64,000 nucleotides of DNA, taken from positions 1-64,000 of the forward strand of contig JAAUSR010000022.1 in the NCBI GenBank assembly GCA_012032555.1. The letters are read 5' to 3'. A program made the translations under genes and the position numbers. The notes beneath the pieces were generated by a model. That model had not been told where the DNA came from and ran no database searches. It worked only from the letters and a program-made list of their open reading frames with translations. Shown piece after piece: positions 48,733 through 56,408 of this stretch (the stretch's first letter is position 1; each line of letters begins with the position of its first letter). Source of the stretch: Thioploca sp. Lineage in GTDB: Bacteria; Pseudomonadota; Gammaproteobacteria; Beggiatoales; Beggiatoaceae.

Positions 48733-50184
48733 CTAATTAGATTCTTCATCCGGTTTTTCCTTAGAATGAGCTTGCTCTTCTAGCCACTCTGCTTGTAATT
48801 CTTTATAGCGTGCTTCGATACGTGAAGCTAAATAAAAATCTAATCCTTTTTGTTGTCGTGCTAATTTGAGCTGTTCTATCGCTAGTTGGGTTTGCCCTAA
48901 CAAATAATTATTTTCTGCTAAAGCTAAATGTGCTTCAGCACTATCCCCAGTGAGTTGTTGAGCTTGTGCTAACAACTGGTAATAATGCGGATTAGCTAGC
49001 GGCGATAAGTTCAGTAATAATGTTTTTGCTTTAGTAGCGGCCTTATTTTGCAATAATTTTTCTGCATATTCCAAGCTGACCATCTGGTCATGGGGGTAAA
49101 TTTGTAAGGTTTTTTCATAGGTTTGCAGTGCTTGCCGATCTCGTTGTTGTACCCAAGCCAACTGTGCGCTTAACAGATGATATAAAACTCTATCACCATC
49201 CTGTTTCATAAGCCAATCAATATGAGATTTTACCCCTTCGGGTTGTTGAGTAGCTAATAAAGTTAATGCCAAAGCATAGCGAGTTGCCCGCTCATCTTGG
49301 TAGCGACCGGTTTTTAACATTTCGGTTAACTTTTTTAATAAACTGACTTTATTTTTCGTCACCAAAACGAGCAATTTTGCCTTCATTAAGTGATAAAAAG
49401 GTGTATCCGTTAAAGGGGGAGGTGAATATTTTTCCGCTCGATCCCGAGCCTCGGCAATCCGTTCTGTCGTCACTGGATGAGTACGCAAAAACTCTGGGAT
49501 ACCATCCTCATAGTAACGAGAAGCCGATTGTAACCGTTCAAAAAAATTAGGCATATCACGGGGATCAAAGTGGGCATTCGCTAAAATTTGCATACCTACT
49601 CGATCAGCTTCTCTTTCATGTGTGCGAGTAAAATTAATTTGCATTTGAACATTACCCGCCATAATGGCTGCTACGGCTGCTTGTCCTATTTGAGGGTTTT
49701 TAGCCCCGGCTATCACTGCCGCAATAAGACCGGCAATAGCGGGTAAGGAAAGATGCTGTGCTGATTCCACAGTACGAGCAATATGATGTTGAGTAATATG
49801 GGCAATTTCATGAGCCAATACTGAAGCGAGTTCACTTTCATTGTGAGTAGCTAGAATCAAGCCACTATGTACTCCAACTAGGCCACCCGGTACAGCAAAT
49901 GCGTTAATATCCGTTTGATTAACCACAACAAAGCGAAAAGTTTGTTCTGGTTCATCACTAGATGAAGCAAGTTGATTACCGAGTTCATTAATATAGTTGG
50001 CTATATGTGGATCATCAATTATCTCCATTTGCCGACGTAATTGTCTTAGAAAAGCTTCTCCCAATTTCTGCTCTTCTGCCGGTGACATAACACTTTGAGC
50101 AGAATTGCCAATATCAGGTAGTTCTATCGCCTGAATAGGTAGTTGAATTAAACAGTTTATTAGAAATAATAATAAATAACGCAT
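48733..50184 (-). CDS. bepA: M48-family periplasmic metalloprotease with TPRs, BepA-like
   Basis: The 483-residue protein has a Sec signal (LLLFLINCLIQLPIQAIEL) and an M48 protease domain with zinc ligands in LAHEIAHITQHHIART (HEIAH) and the third-ligand Glu in HEREADRVGMQIL. A C-terminal TPR half follows from about 270 to 470. BepA degrades or rescues stalled outer-membrane proteins such as LptD at the BAM complex. Length and order fit BepA well. The gene is flanked downstream by a lipoprotein gene and upstream by decayed transposases. Confidence 0.92.
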   Translation of the reverse strand: MRYLLLFLINCLIQLPIQAIELPDIGNSAQSVMSPAEEQKLGEAFLRQLRRQMEIIDDPHIANYINELGNQLASSSDEPEQTFRFVVVNQTDINAFAVPGGLVGVHSGLILATHNESELASVLAHEIAHITQHHIARTVESAQHLSLPAIAGLIAAVIAGAKNPQIGQAAVAAIMAGNVQMQINFTRTHEREADRVGMQILANAHFDPRDMPNFFERLQSASRYYEDGIPEFLRTHPVTTERIAEARDRAEKYSPPPLTDTPFYHLMKAKLLVLVTKNKVSLLKKLTEMLKTGRYQDERATRYALALTLLATQQPEGVKSHIDWLMKQDGDRVLYHLLSAQLAWVQQRDRQALQTYEKTLQIYPHDQMVSLEYAEKLLQNKAATKAKTLLLNLSPLANPHYYQLLAQAQQLTGDSAEAHLALAENNYLLGQTQLAIEQLKLARQQKGLDFYLASRIEARYKELQAEWLEEQAHSKEKPDEESN

Positions 50185-50316
50185 AATCAGTGAACAGTTA
50201 TCAGTTATCAGTTATTAATTAATAATACTCTATAATGCCACAGATTTTTAATCCAATTATTGGTTTTGTGTAACTATTCAGCTTCCTCAGACAACGAAGG
50301 CATCCCGGGCTGGTTC

Positions 50317-50467
50317 TCAACAACACTGCCAGTGCCTCAATCAGATTTTTACCCTGCTTTTTCGCCGTTGAGAGGTAACCTCGAATTCGGTAGAAGATTT
50401 TTGCCCCCTCGAACTGACGAAAGGTGCCGGAGATTTTCTGGTGCGCCTTTATCATACGAATATCACG
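50317..50467 (-). pseudogene. Remnant of an IS66-family transposase C-terminus
   Basis: The minus strand reads RDIRMIKAHQKISGTFRQFE then GAKIFYRIRGYLSTAKKQ and GKNLIEAL. Intact IS66 transposases end with almost the same phrase (ERD.RM.KVQQKISG.FR..EGA..FCRIRGYIST.RK.G.N). The rest of the transposase is gone on both sides, although the frame remains open from 50521 to 50219. It lies just upstream of bepA. Confidence 0.7.
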
Positions 50468-50584
50468 CATTAAGACTCTCATGGAAAGAGTAAAAACAAT
50501 TTTACCACCCCTGTCCAACATGACTTGGCCACCACGTCAATTTATGCCAGTGTTGCTTCCCTTGCTGATATGCCGAAGAGGACG

Positions 50585-51047
50585 GGCAAACTTCTATAAC
50601 TTCAGTCGATACAGCTATTATCATGAGAAAACGTTCTCCCGTTGGTATCGGCGTGGTTTTGACTGGGTTGAATTCAATCGTTTGAGCCGGTTACCGTTAG
50701 TGAATCCGAAACGACGCTAATCGCTGCGACCGATTGCAGTTTCATCCCTCAAAGCGGTAAACACCCCGACAGGCTAGGTAAGTTCTACTTATAATTTCTC
50801 CACACGGCAAAACCCCACAGCTAGTAAAGACGATGAATCATGTATTGACCACTATTTAGCCCATTTGAGGCAAGACCGCCAAGTCTTGCTGATACCAGTC
50901 CGTTACTGGGTGACTGACCGTTACTACAGCAACAAGAAGTTTATTGACGGTGTGGCTGCGTTCGAGCTGCATCAAATCGGCCAGTGGCGCATTAAATCCC
51001 GTTCCGATTTTGAGCAGTTATGTAACTATAGTATGATTGCCGTGTAA
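50585..51047 (+). pseudogene. Decayed IS4-like DDE transposase
   Basis: Three frames carry successive parts of one transposase. The first reads HEKTFSRWYRRGFDWVEFNR. The second reads IAATDCSFIPQSGKHPDRLG followed by KFY, holding the first catalytic Asp region. The third, ending at 51044, reads DHYLAHLRQDRQVLLIPVRY then WVTDRYYSNKKFIDGVAAF and LHQIG. Stops and frame changes separate them, so it is inactive. The C-terminal part is missing; a fragment of the matching type lies at 10504-10671. Confidence 0.75.
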
Positions 51048-51116
51048 AACTGTGCTATCTATTGATTTAATTGATATTTAGTATTATTACTCCTACCGTT
51101 GATTATTAAAGTTTAC

Positions 51117-52442
51117 CTACAAGATTTTTCCTTCTTTTATGTATTCTCGTGAGATAGCGTCTTCCAACAACCTCAAGTCGAGACATCGTGATCGGTTTGC
51201 CAAAACTTCCAGAGCACAATAATGGGTCACGTTCATAATACTCGCACCAGTGAGCTCAAAACGAACCGCTATTTGCTGCCAGTTAATATCTCCGGCAATT
51301 TCAATTTGCGGCGGAAAGGCTTCACACCATAGTCGGTAACGTTCTTCATGGCGTGGCATAGGAAAATGGATGATAGCCTGAAACCGCCGGGCAAAGGCAT
51401 CGTCTATATTGTCACGCCGATTAGTGGCTAATATGACTAACCCATTATAACCCTCAATGCGTTGCAGTAGGTAGGCAACTTCTTGGTTAGCGTATTTGTC
51501 ATGGGCGTCGCGGATGTCGGTACGTTTGCCGAACAGGGCATCGGCTTCATCAAAAAACAGAATCCAGTCCCTATTTTCGGCCTTGTCGAACAAGCGGGAA
51601 AGATTTTTTTCGGTTTCGCCGATATATTTGGAGATGACCCGTGATAGATCAATACGGAACACCGCTTTGCCAGTCTGTTTGCCCAGCAAGGCAGTAGTGA
51701 GGGTTTTGCCGGTGCCGGGCGGGCCGTAGAATAGGGCGCGGTAGCCAAATTTGATCCTTTTATGCAAACCCCAATCGTACAATAGAGTATCGTTATGCTT
51801 AATCCAATTTTCGATATCATGAATCTGGCGCAGAGTAGTGGGATCTAGCACTAAATCGTCCCAGTCCATCTTGGTTTCGATATATTCTGCCGGGAAAGCA
51901 GTGCTGAAACTGGGACGGCTAACAGTGCCGAGGGTAAATTCTTCCACCACTTCAGAGGCAAGGATAAGCCGGCCACTCATAGCGGGTTCCCCTTCAGGAA
52001 CGGAATCGAGCCAGAGAATATGCTTTTGAGCAAACCAATGATCACAACTTAGAATACGCTGTATTTCGAGTCGTTTTTCGATGTCATTGCCGGCGAGGAT
52101 AAATTGTGCCGTCTCCCCAGTAGGGAGGATTCCTCGATGATTTAAGGCTTTAACGCCACCGAATTCCGGGAAATTCCCACCTTCAGGCAGGTGCTCAGCA
52201 ATCATATTGGCAAAGAAGCCAGGATACAGGTGTGGTACCAGGGCTAACATCAGCAAGGTAAATTCTTCAAAACCAAGATGGTAATGTTCAAGAAAGGCGG
52301 AAAGGGTAGACCGTTCGCTGTACAGGTTTAGCAGATTGACCTCAAAGGTCTCGGTTTGGCCAAGGTACATACGCAGGCGACCACTGATAATAGCTTTTAG
52401 CCAGTCAAGAGCGAGTTGCAGGTTGGTGGCATTTTCGAGCAT
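51117..52442 (-). CDS. AAA+ ATPase of an extracellular contractile injection system
   Basis: The 441-residue protein has an N-terminal region of about 210 residues that is typical of eCIS ATPases (helical, FEEFTLLMLALVPHLYPG). The AAA+ module has Walker A ALFYGPPGTGKTLTTALLG near 238, Walker B WILFFDEADALFGKRTD near 297 and sensor 1 VILATNRRDNIDDAF near 335 with the arginine finger in FARRF. This type (Afp15/Pvc15-like) is found in eCIS loci and is thought to act in assembly or disassembly. The other eCIS genes lie about 5.7 kb away on the same strand, beyond inserted mobile DNA. Confidence 0.9.
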   Translation of the reverse strand: MLENATNLQLALDWLKAIISGRLRMYLGQTETFEVNLLNLYSERSTLSAFLEHYHLGFEEFTLLMLALVPHLYPGFFANMIAEHLPEGGNFPEFGGVKALNHRGILPTGETAQFILAGNDIEKRLEIQRILSCDHWFAQKHILWLDSVPEGEPAMSGRLILASEVVEEFTLGTVSRPSFSTAFPAEYIETKMDWDDLVLDPTTLRQIHDIENWIKHNDTLLYDWGLHKRIKFGYRALFYGPPGTGKTLTTALLGKQTGKAVFRIDLSRVISKYIGETEKNLSRLFDKAENRDWILFFDEADALFGKRTDIRDAHDKYANQEVAYLLQRIEGYNGLVILATNRRDNIDDAFARRFQAIIHFPMPRHEERYRLWCEAFPPQIEIAGDINWQQIAVRFELTGASIMNVTHYCALEVLANRSRCLDLRLLEDAISREYIKEGKIL

Positions 52443-52526
52443 TGATGCTTTTCCAATATATAGCTAAGTCGCTTATTGCAGATTATTCAAATGGTCGGTT
52501 ACTACCGGGCTAAGACAACGAAGGAT

Positions 52527-52802
52527 TCAGTAGACTTTATCATGGTGCCCAATATTTACTAAAACGATTTCTTTATCATCAAAGTAAAACTCAAGCGTAA
52601 TTCGATAGGAAACGTTTATAGAGACAGAATACAGATCGTGCAATTTGCCTTTCAACTGATGTAATCGTAAGGAAGGATGATGGGGATTAAGTTCTAAAAT
52701 CTTGAGCGTTTTTTCATACTGGGTTAACAGATCAGGGTGCTTCTTTATAAATTGAGTTGCTTTACTAATATAGCTATCTGTATAAATCAGCGTGTATTTC
52801 AC
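52527..52802 (-). CDS. RelE/ParE-family toxin (mRNA interferase type)
   Basis: The 91-residue basic protein has the RelE/ParE superfamily pattern: FIKKHPDLLTQYEKTLKILE, then HHPSLRLHQLKGKLHDLYSV and YRITLEFYFDDKEIVLVNIG, ending HHDKVY. It is nearest the YafQ/TxE-like plasmid-stabilisation group. RelE-type toxins cut ribosome-bound mRNA. The start overlaps the antitoxin stop by 4 bases (ATGA), the classical TA arrangement. Confidence 0.85.
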   Translation of the reverse strand: MKYTLIYTDSYISKATQFIKKHPDLLTQYEKTLKILELNPHHPSLRLHQLKGKLHDLYSVSINVSYRITLEFYFDDKEIVLVNIGHHDKVY

Positions 52803-53050
52803 TTAGTTATTCGCTTAATGTGTTCTTCAACACCTTCAGTAATGAACTTACCGTTTTGGTAGTCTGCTCTGGTTTCCTGTAACGCAACGTCTAACTCGCA
52901 TTCACGTAGATAATGGTATTGTTGCATATCCATAACGACATACTTCTCTTTGCCACGCACGGTAATGACTAATTCATTTTCGTTAGCTAACTTGCTTTCA
53001 ATGATAGACACTCCTTTTGTTTTCAATTGATTGGCAGTAATAATATTCAT
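52799..53050 (-). CDS. Phd/YefM-type antitoxin
   Basis: The 83-residue protein has the Phd/YefM fold: ITANQLKTKGVSIIESKL, then ELVITVRGKEKYVVMDMQQY and HYLREC. The charged, flexible C-terminal tail (EGVEEHIKRITK) would wrap the toxin. Antitoxins of this family repress their own operon. It comes first in the operon and overlaps the toxin by 4 bases. Confidence 0.87.
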   Translation of the reverse strand: MNIITANQLKTKGVSIIESKLANENELVITVRGKEKYVVMDMQQYHYLRECELDVALQETRADYQNGKFITEGVEEHIKRITK

Positions 53051-53094
53051 AAGAAACCTCTTAATCGAATTTTAAACACCTTGTTTATAGTGCG

Positions 53095-53123
53095 ATTATA
53101 GATTTTTTTAGAGATTTATTCAA
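53095..53123 (-). promoter_or_regulatory. Promoter of the Phd/RelE-type toxin-antitoxin operon
   Basis: On the minus strand TTGAAT (53123-53118) and a perfect TATAAT (53100-53095) are separated by the ideal 17 bases. The antitoxin ATG is about 45 bases downstream. Confidence 0.7.
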
Positions 53124-53166
53124 GGAACGAAGCAAAGGCGGGTGTGGTTAAAAGTAGTGTAGTAGT

Positions 53167-53198
53167 GTAGGCTGGGTTGAGGCACGAAACCCAGCTTA
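53167..53198 (+). repeat. REP-like hairpin, family A, 3' of RAYT
   Basis: GTAGGCTGGGTT, loop GAGGCACG, AAACCCAGCTTA. It is essentially the element at 41090 and overlaps the last bases of the RAYT gene. Confidence 0.8.
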
Positions 53199-53729
53199 TT
53201 CAAAATCCCGATCAATTACATTTGGGTTATCAGTAGCCCAAGTCACCGGATAAATACCACGAGCAACCCAACGATGAAAAGAGGAGTATGGCCAATCTCT
53301 TACCCGCTTAACATAACCATGTTTGACCGGATTATAATGAATATATTCAACATGATGTAGGTAGTCCGCTTCATCACGAATCACATGTTCCCAGAAGCGG
53401 CGTTGCCAGATACCCCGTTCATTTTTGCGTTGACGGCTCTCAGAAACGTATTCTGAGGTCGTTATCGATCTTGAAAAATGTGATTTAATTAAACGCCAAC
53501 GAAAGGAAAAATTATCATCTTGTGCCGGTAATTGCCAAATACCATGTAAATGGTCTGGTAAAATGACCACCGCATCCAAAGTAAAAGGGTGGGCCTTTTG
53601 AATTTGTTTAAATGATTCCCTTAAAGTATCTATATGTTGAATGAGCAAATGATTGCCTCGTCGATGTGCCAAGACGACAGTAAAGAAATAACAACCACCT
53701 TCGATTTTGATGCATTTGTAGATTCTCAT
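53196..53729 (-). CDS. REP-associated tyrosine transposase (RAYT)
   Basis: The 177-residue Y1/HUH transposase has YFFTVVLAHR near the N-terminus, the metal-binding HxH in ILPDHLHGIWQLP near 60, and the catalytic Tyr in VEYIHYNPVKHGYV near 130. WPYSSFHRWV is typical of RAYTs with DUF1568-like C-termini. Single-domain RAYTs do not carry terminal IS ends but mobilise REP hairpins. This one is bracketed within about 50 bp by GTAG-tagged family A hairpins on both sides. Confidence 0.9.
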   Translation of the reverse strand: MRIYKCIKIEGGCYFFTVVLAHRRGNHLLIQHIDTLRESFKQIQKAHPFTLDAVVILPDHLHGIWQLPAQDDNFSFRWRLIKSHFSRSITTSEYVSESRQRKNERGIWQRRFWEHVIRDEADYLHHVEYIHYNPVKHGYVKRVRDWPYSSFHRWVARGIYPVTWATDNPNVIDRDFE

Positions 53730-53775
53730 GGGTTAATGGGCTTATAAAAGCTAAATTGCGTTTCTACGCTAGCGT

Positions 53776-53856
53776 GTAGGCTGGGTTGAAAAACCCAGCT
53801 TAATTAATCTTCATGATAAATTTTAATATAGGGTTTCGTTCCTCAACCCAGCCTAC
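53776..53856. repeat. Inverted pair of family A REP hairpins (BIME-like)
   Basis: A shortened plus-oriented copy (GTAGGCTGGGTTGAAAAACCCAGCTTA, split here as GTAGGCTGGGTTG and AAAAACCCAGCTTA) begins at 53776. A minus-oriented copy (GGGTTTCG, loop, CAACCCAGCCTAC) ends at 53856. Two REPs in opposite orientation form a BIME-like unit upstream of the RAYT gene. Confidence 0.75.
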
Positions 53857-53872
53857 CCAGGATTAACACAGC

Positions 53873-54151
53873 CTACACGGGCTGTGCTTTAGTAGGTTGA
53901 GTGGCCTGGTGGAATTCTTCTTTTAAAATTCGACGTAAAGCTGATTCAGTTACTGGCGGTTCAGTAACTCTGCTAAGGTATTCCTTTAATGCTTCGTTCA
54001 TCATCGTCTGATAACCGGTTCCGGCTTCTTCAGCGCGTGAACGAAACGCCTCCAGCGTTGAATCATCAATGTAAATGGTTATGCGAGTTTTACCCTTTGT
54101 TGGAATAATGGCACTTCGTCTGCCTTTCGAAAAATCGTATTCATCTTTCAT
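53873..54151 (-). CDS. brnA: BrnA-family antitoxin
   Basis: The 92-residue protein has the BrnA/ribbon-helix-helix pattern: KTRITIYIDDSTLEAFRSRA, then EEAGTGYQTMMNEALKEYL. Antitoxin BrnA dimerises through this domain, binds operator DNA and blocks BrnT. It starts 11 bases inside the end of brnT, the usual toxin-first order of this operon. The C-terminal 20 residues run into a small hairpin of the repeat region and may be altered. Confidence 0.82.
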   Translation of the reverse strand: MKDEYDFSKGRRSAIIPTKGKTRITIYIDDSTLEAFRSRAEEAGTGYQTMMNEALKEYLSRVTEPPVTESALRRILKEEFHQATQPTKAQPV

Positions 54152-54411
54152 AGATCTTTATCTCTTTGCGTGTTGCACGACGTGCAGAAATAAGACGAAT
54201 TTCTTCACCAAGATAAGTGGTGTATACCACAACCAAAATTTGACCTGCACTTCCCATTCCTACGGCGATGAATCTTGATTCTCCTTCAGAATAAATATCT
54301 TCAGTATGTATCGCTAATTCATCATAAAATACACCTTCAGCATCAGAGAAAGATACATCGTGTTTTTTTTCGGTTGCTAATCGCTTTATCTGGGTCGAAT
54401 TGGAACTTCAT
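54141..54411 (-). pseudogene. brnT: BrnT-family toxin with a homopolymer frameshift
   Basis: From the ATG at 54411 the frame reads MKFQFDPDKAISNRKK and then breaks at a run of eight A (T on the plus strand, 54363-54370). Dropping one A restores KHDVSFSDAEGVFYDELAIH and IRLISARRATRKEIKIYER, a complete BrnT of about 90 residues with the family's catalytic Arg/His region. The stop at 54141 overlaps brnA. BrnT is a ribonuclease toxin. An eight-base run is a classical site both for sequencing error and for real slippage, so the toxin may be active. Confidence 0.8.
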
Positions 54412-54417
54412 ATTTTC

Positions 54418-54446
54418 AATATATGTATAATATACATACCTGTCAA
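54418..54446 (-). promoter_or_regulatory. brnT-brnA promoter with overlapping palindromic operator
   Basis: On the minus strand TTGACA (54446-54441), 17 bases and TATATT (54423-54418) make a strong sigma-70 promoter. A perfect palindrome, ATGTATA-A-TATACAT (54423-54437), fills the spacer and touches the -10. It is the likely site where the BrnT-BrnA complex represses its own operon. Confidence 0.75.
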
Positions 54447-54535
54447 GTTCTGAATTTATGATCAGGATTGGGGAAATTTTGATAACAACATAGATTTTGA
54501 ATAATCCGTTGAATATTTATAATCCGTAGGGTCGG

Positions 54536-54613
54536 TGCAGCAACGCGAAGCCGACCATTATTGATACCAATAGAGGTAATAATTATTTAAATAGTCGGTT
54601 ACATCGACCCTAC
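54536..54613. repeat. Inverted repeat with GTAG tags
   Basis: GTAGGGTCG at 54536 and CGACCCTAC ending at 54613 are exact complements and enclose a smaller GGTCGGTG...AAGCCGACC hairpin. It belongs to the same GTAG-tagged style of palindrome as the REP elements nearby. Confidence 0.55.
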
Positions 54614-54618
54614 CGGAC

Positions 54619-54679
54619 TTTCCAGTTTCAAACCGAACGGTGTTGTTGGGTTTCATTTCATTCAACCCAACCTACGCGG
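54619..54679. repeat. Dispersed repeat with hairpin, family C (copy 1)
   Basis: A stretch reading TTTCCAGTTTCAAACCGAAC, then GGTGTTGTTGGGTTTCATTT and CATTCAACCCAACCTACGCG. It recurs almost unchanged at 55856-55910. The hairpin GTTGGGTT...AACCCAAC ends in CTAC, so it is again GTAG-tagged in reverse. Confidence 0.7.
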
Positions 54680-54680
54680 C

Positions 54681-54831
54681 ACTGCCATTAAGTTAAGCGT
54701 AGTTTTCCCCCGCCTTACCAAGGAGGGGGTGAGGGGTGGTAATTAACGAGTTAAATAAGAATAACTTTTTTAACCACCCCCAGCCCCTCCTTGTCAAGGC
54801 GGGGAGAAATGGTTCTTAACTTAATGGCAGT
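54681..54831. mobile_element. MITE-like 151-bp palindrome
   Basis: The terminal inverted repeats ACTGCCATTAAGTTAAG (54681) and CTTAACTTAATGGCAGT (ending 54831) are exact complements. The arms continue pairing inward (CCCCGCCTT.ACAAGGAGGGG with CCCCTCCTTGTCAAGGCGGGG; GGGGTGG with CCACCCC), so almost the whole element can fold into one long hairpin. It has no gene. A 72-bp relative lies at 44072-44143. Confidence 0.8.
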
Positions 54832-54876
54832 GAACCTACGCGGACTGTAGGACATTGTTATTCCACGCCATGAATC

Positions 54877-55494
54877 TTATCGCTGATCAGCTAAAACCCG
54901 CTTGAAGCAGCCCAAAATCAATGCCAATTGATTGATAAAATATTTCGCGTCGTCAATACACAAAACCTTATCATGCAGCATCATAAACTGCCAAGTCTCA
55001 CCGGTGGTGACACAGCCGTATACCGTTTTTAGGGGAGCCGTTTCGCGCTGATTAAAGATTTGCGCCGCGACCATCTCCGCCGCACATTGTCCTATACCTT
55101 CTTCGACATCGTTTTTCTTAGCCTCGACCAGCATCAATACCGGCGCTTGCACGGTCGGTAAGGCGGGAGATCGGCTGAGGATGAAATCACAGACGCCATG
55201 CAAGCCTTTGTCCTGATCGACATCGAAACGTATCCCGGAATAAACGCTGATGTCTTGTTCCAGCACATCGCTGACAAATAAAAGAATCGGCGCAACGATA
55301 AACTCAGAACGAGCTTTCTCGCTGATCAAAGCGATATGTTGGCTACGTTGCAGAATTTCCTGCAGCCACGGCGAAGGAGAAACCGGGTTGATATGCTCAA
55401 ACAAGTTTTGCCGGGTGACTTGTAAGACAAACTGTTTGCGTACCGCGTCTAAAGACCAATCGGCATAGCTTGGTTTGCGTTTGCGGGTTGTCAT
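54877..55494 (-). CDS. PD-(D/E)XK nuclease-fold protein of unknown role
   Basis: I prefer the ATG at 55494 (205 residues); the frame stays open to a TTG at 55554. The core has a conserved Asp in GVCDFILSRSP and the EAK strand in PVLMLVEAKKND, about 25 residues apart. EGIGQCAAEMVAAQIFNQR follows, a pattern I know from restriction-endonuclease-like proteins of cyanobacteria and sulfur bacteria. This fits a PD-(D/E)XK fold. No methyltransferase is nearby, so a restriction role is not supported. It lies in the mobile-element-rich part of the eCIS locus. Confidence 0.7.
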   Translation of the reverse strand: MTTRKRKPSYADWSLDAVRKQFVLQVTRQNLFEHINPVSPSPWLQEILQRSQHIALISEKARSEFIVAPILLFVSDVLEQDISVYSGIRFDVDQDKGLHGVCDFILSRSPALPTVQAPVLMLVEAKKNDVEEGIGQCAAEMVAAQIFNQRETAPLKTVYGCVTTGETWQFMMLHDKVLCIDDAKYFINQLALILGCFKRVLADQR

Positions 55495-55495
55495 T

Positions 55496-55867
55496 TCAAT
55501 TAAGTCCGGCTTGCTGAGGCGGCTTTGGGTATTTTGATGTGCGCTCGTTTCCAATCTCCAGACTTACCCTGCCCTGAACGGTGTCGATGGGCTGGGAACG
55601 CGGTGCGCCAAGCTCCAGCTTGCTGAGATTCAGGAAGCTAGAGCTTTCAAAGCTTCCAAGACCGGGTTCCCCTAAAGATCGGTCAATATCCCGCATAGCA
55701 GCCCTTATCTTCGGATCTGCAACAATAATATCCCAGTGTCGAATTTGTGTGTCCATCTTAAATTTATCATGCAAGTCAGTAATGGTACTGATAAAAATGG
55801 TAACATCCCCTTTAACACTTGTAGTGTTGGTGGTAAGCGGAGCGAACCCCAACCTTTCCAGTTCCAA
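55496..55867 (-). CDS. Doubtful hypothetical protein
   Basis: An open frame of 123 codons whose end abuts the nuclease-like gene. The middle (KMDTQIRHWDIIVADPKIRA then AMRDIDRSLGEPGLGSFES) looks protein-like, but the first 20 and last 30 residues look like translated repeat or intergenic DNA. The start lies inside a dispersed repeat. It may be a fragment of a lost gene. No family recognised. Confidence 0.3.
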   Translation of the reverse strand: MELERLGFAPLTTNTTSVKGDVTIFISTITDLHDKFKMDTQIRHWDIIVADPKIRAAMRDIDRSLGEPGLGSFESSSFLNLSKLELGAPRSQPIDTVQGRVSLEIGNERTSKYPKPPQQAGLN

Positions 55868-55910
55868 ACGGTGTTGTTGGGTTTCACTTCATTCAACCCA
55901 ACCTACGCGA
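55856..55910. repeat. Dispersed repeat with hairpin, family C (copy 2)
   Basis: Near-identical to 54619-54679, in the same orientation, with the hairpin GTTGGGTT...AACCCAACCTAC at 55876-55906. It overlaps the start of the doubtful frame at 55496-55867. Confidence 0.7.
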
Positions 55911-56124
55911 GCTAACTGTTTTATAATCATAAAAATGTGTAGATACCTTTGCGGTCAAACCAGAAGCTAGGTGGATGACAGCTACACTTTATCCACCTTA
56001 GACTGGCTAGATTCGTTGTCGTTTTTTAAATATTATAACTTATTTTGGTTGACGGTTCCTCGTGCATACATGCGTCTTTCTATCCACTCCGGTTCATAAG
56101 GAGATAAGACTTTTTATAGCTCAC

Positions 56125-56210
56125 TACCAAGCTCAGCTTGGTAGTGTCTACATCCGAAGCTCGGCTTCGAGAGTTTTGCTTGAGCGCCTGGAGCGCCGGT
56201 GCCGTTTTGC
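56125..56210. repeat. 86-bp palindromic direct repeat (copy 1)
   Basis: Contains three adjacent hairpins: ACCAAGCTCAGCTTGGT, CGAAGCTCGGCTTCG and GCGCCTGGAGCGC, then CGGTGCCGTTTTGC. A second copy with one visible change follows 157 bp away. The surrounding 55911-56408 has no gene. Confidence 0.8.
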
Positions 56211-56281
56211 TTTACAACAGACATCTATGCAGAATAAGATTTTCTGACCGGATTGTATGTAATTAATTCTGTCTGGGTACT

Positions 56282-56367
56282 TACCAAGCTCAGCTTGGTA
56301 GTGTCTGCATCCGAAGCTCGGCTTCGAGAGTTTTGCTTGAGCGCCTGGAGCGCCGGTGCCGTTTTGC
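56282..56367. repeat. 86-bp palindromic direct repeat (copy 2)
   Basis: Same three hairpins as copy 1. Here the end continues to CGGTGCCGTTTTGCAAATGG and CACCGG, completing a fourth hairpin. The GGTGCCGTTTTGCAAACGGC form recurs at 58073. It lies just downstream of the RAYT-2 gene. Confidence 0.8.
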
Positions 56368-56408
56368 AAATGGCACCGGCACGTTTCTTGGAACCATCGT
56401 TTAGCGTT

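Noticed and set aside
48556-48783. 75-codon plus-strand frame (DLRLSNHFGFKGYQHASNTM...)
   Set aside because: The middle looks faintly protein-like, but the start is a TTG without a ribosome binding site and the end is antisense to bepA; too weak to call a gene.
50865-51047. 60-codon frame as an independent gene
   Set aside because: Its translation (YWVTDRYYSNKKFIDG) is the middle of a decayed transposase whose other parts lie upstream in different frames.
54075-54278. 67-codon plus-strand frame across brnA/brnT
   Set aside because: Shadow of the toxin-antitoxin genes on the opposite strand.
55581-55970. 129-codon plus-strand frame antisense to the doubtful minus-strand frame
   Set aside because: Low-complexity translation and repeat DNA at its end; no support.
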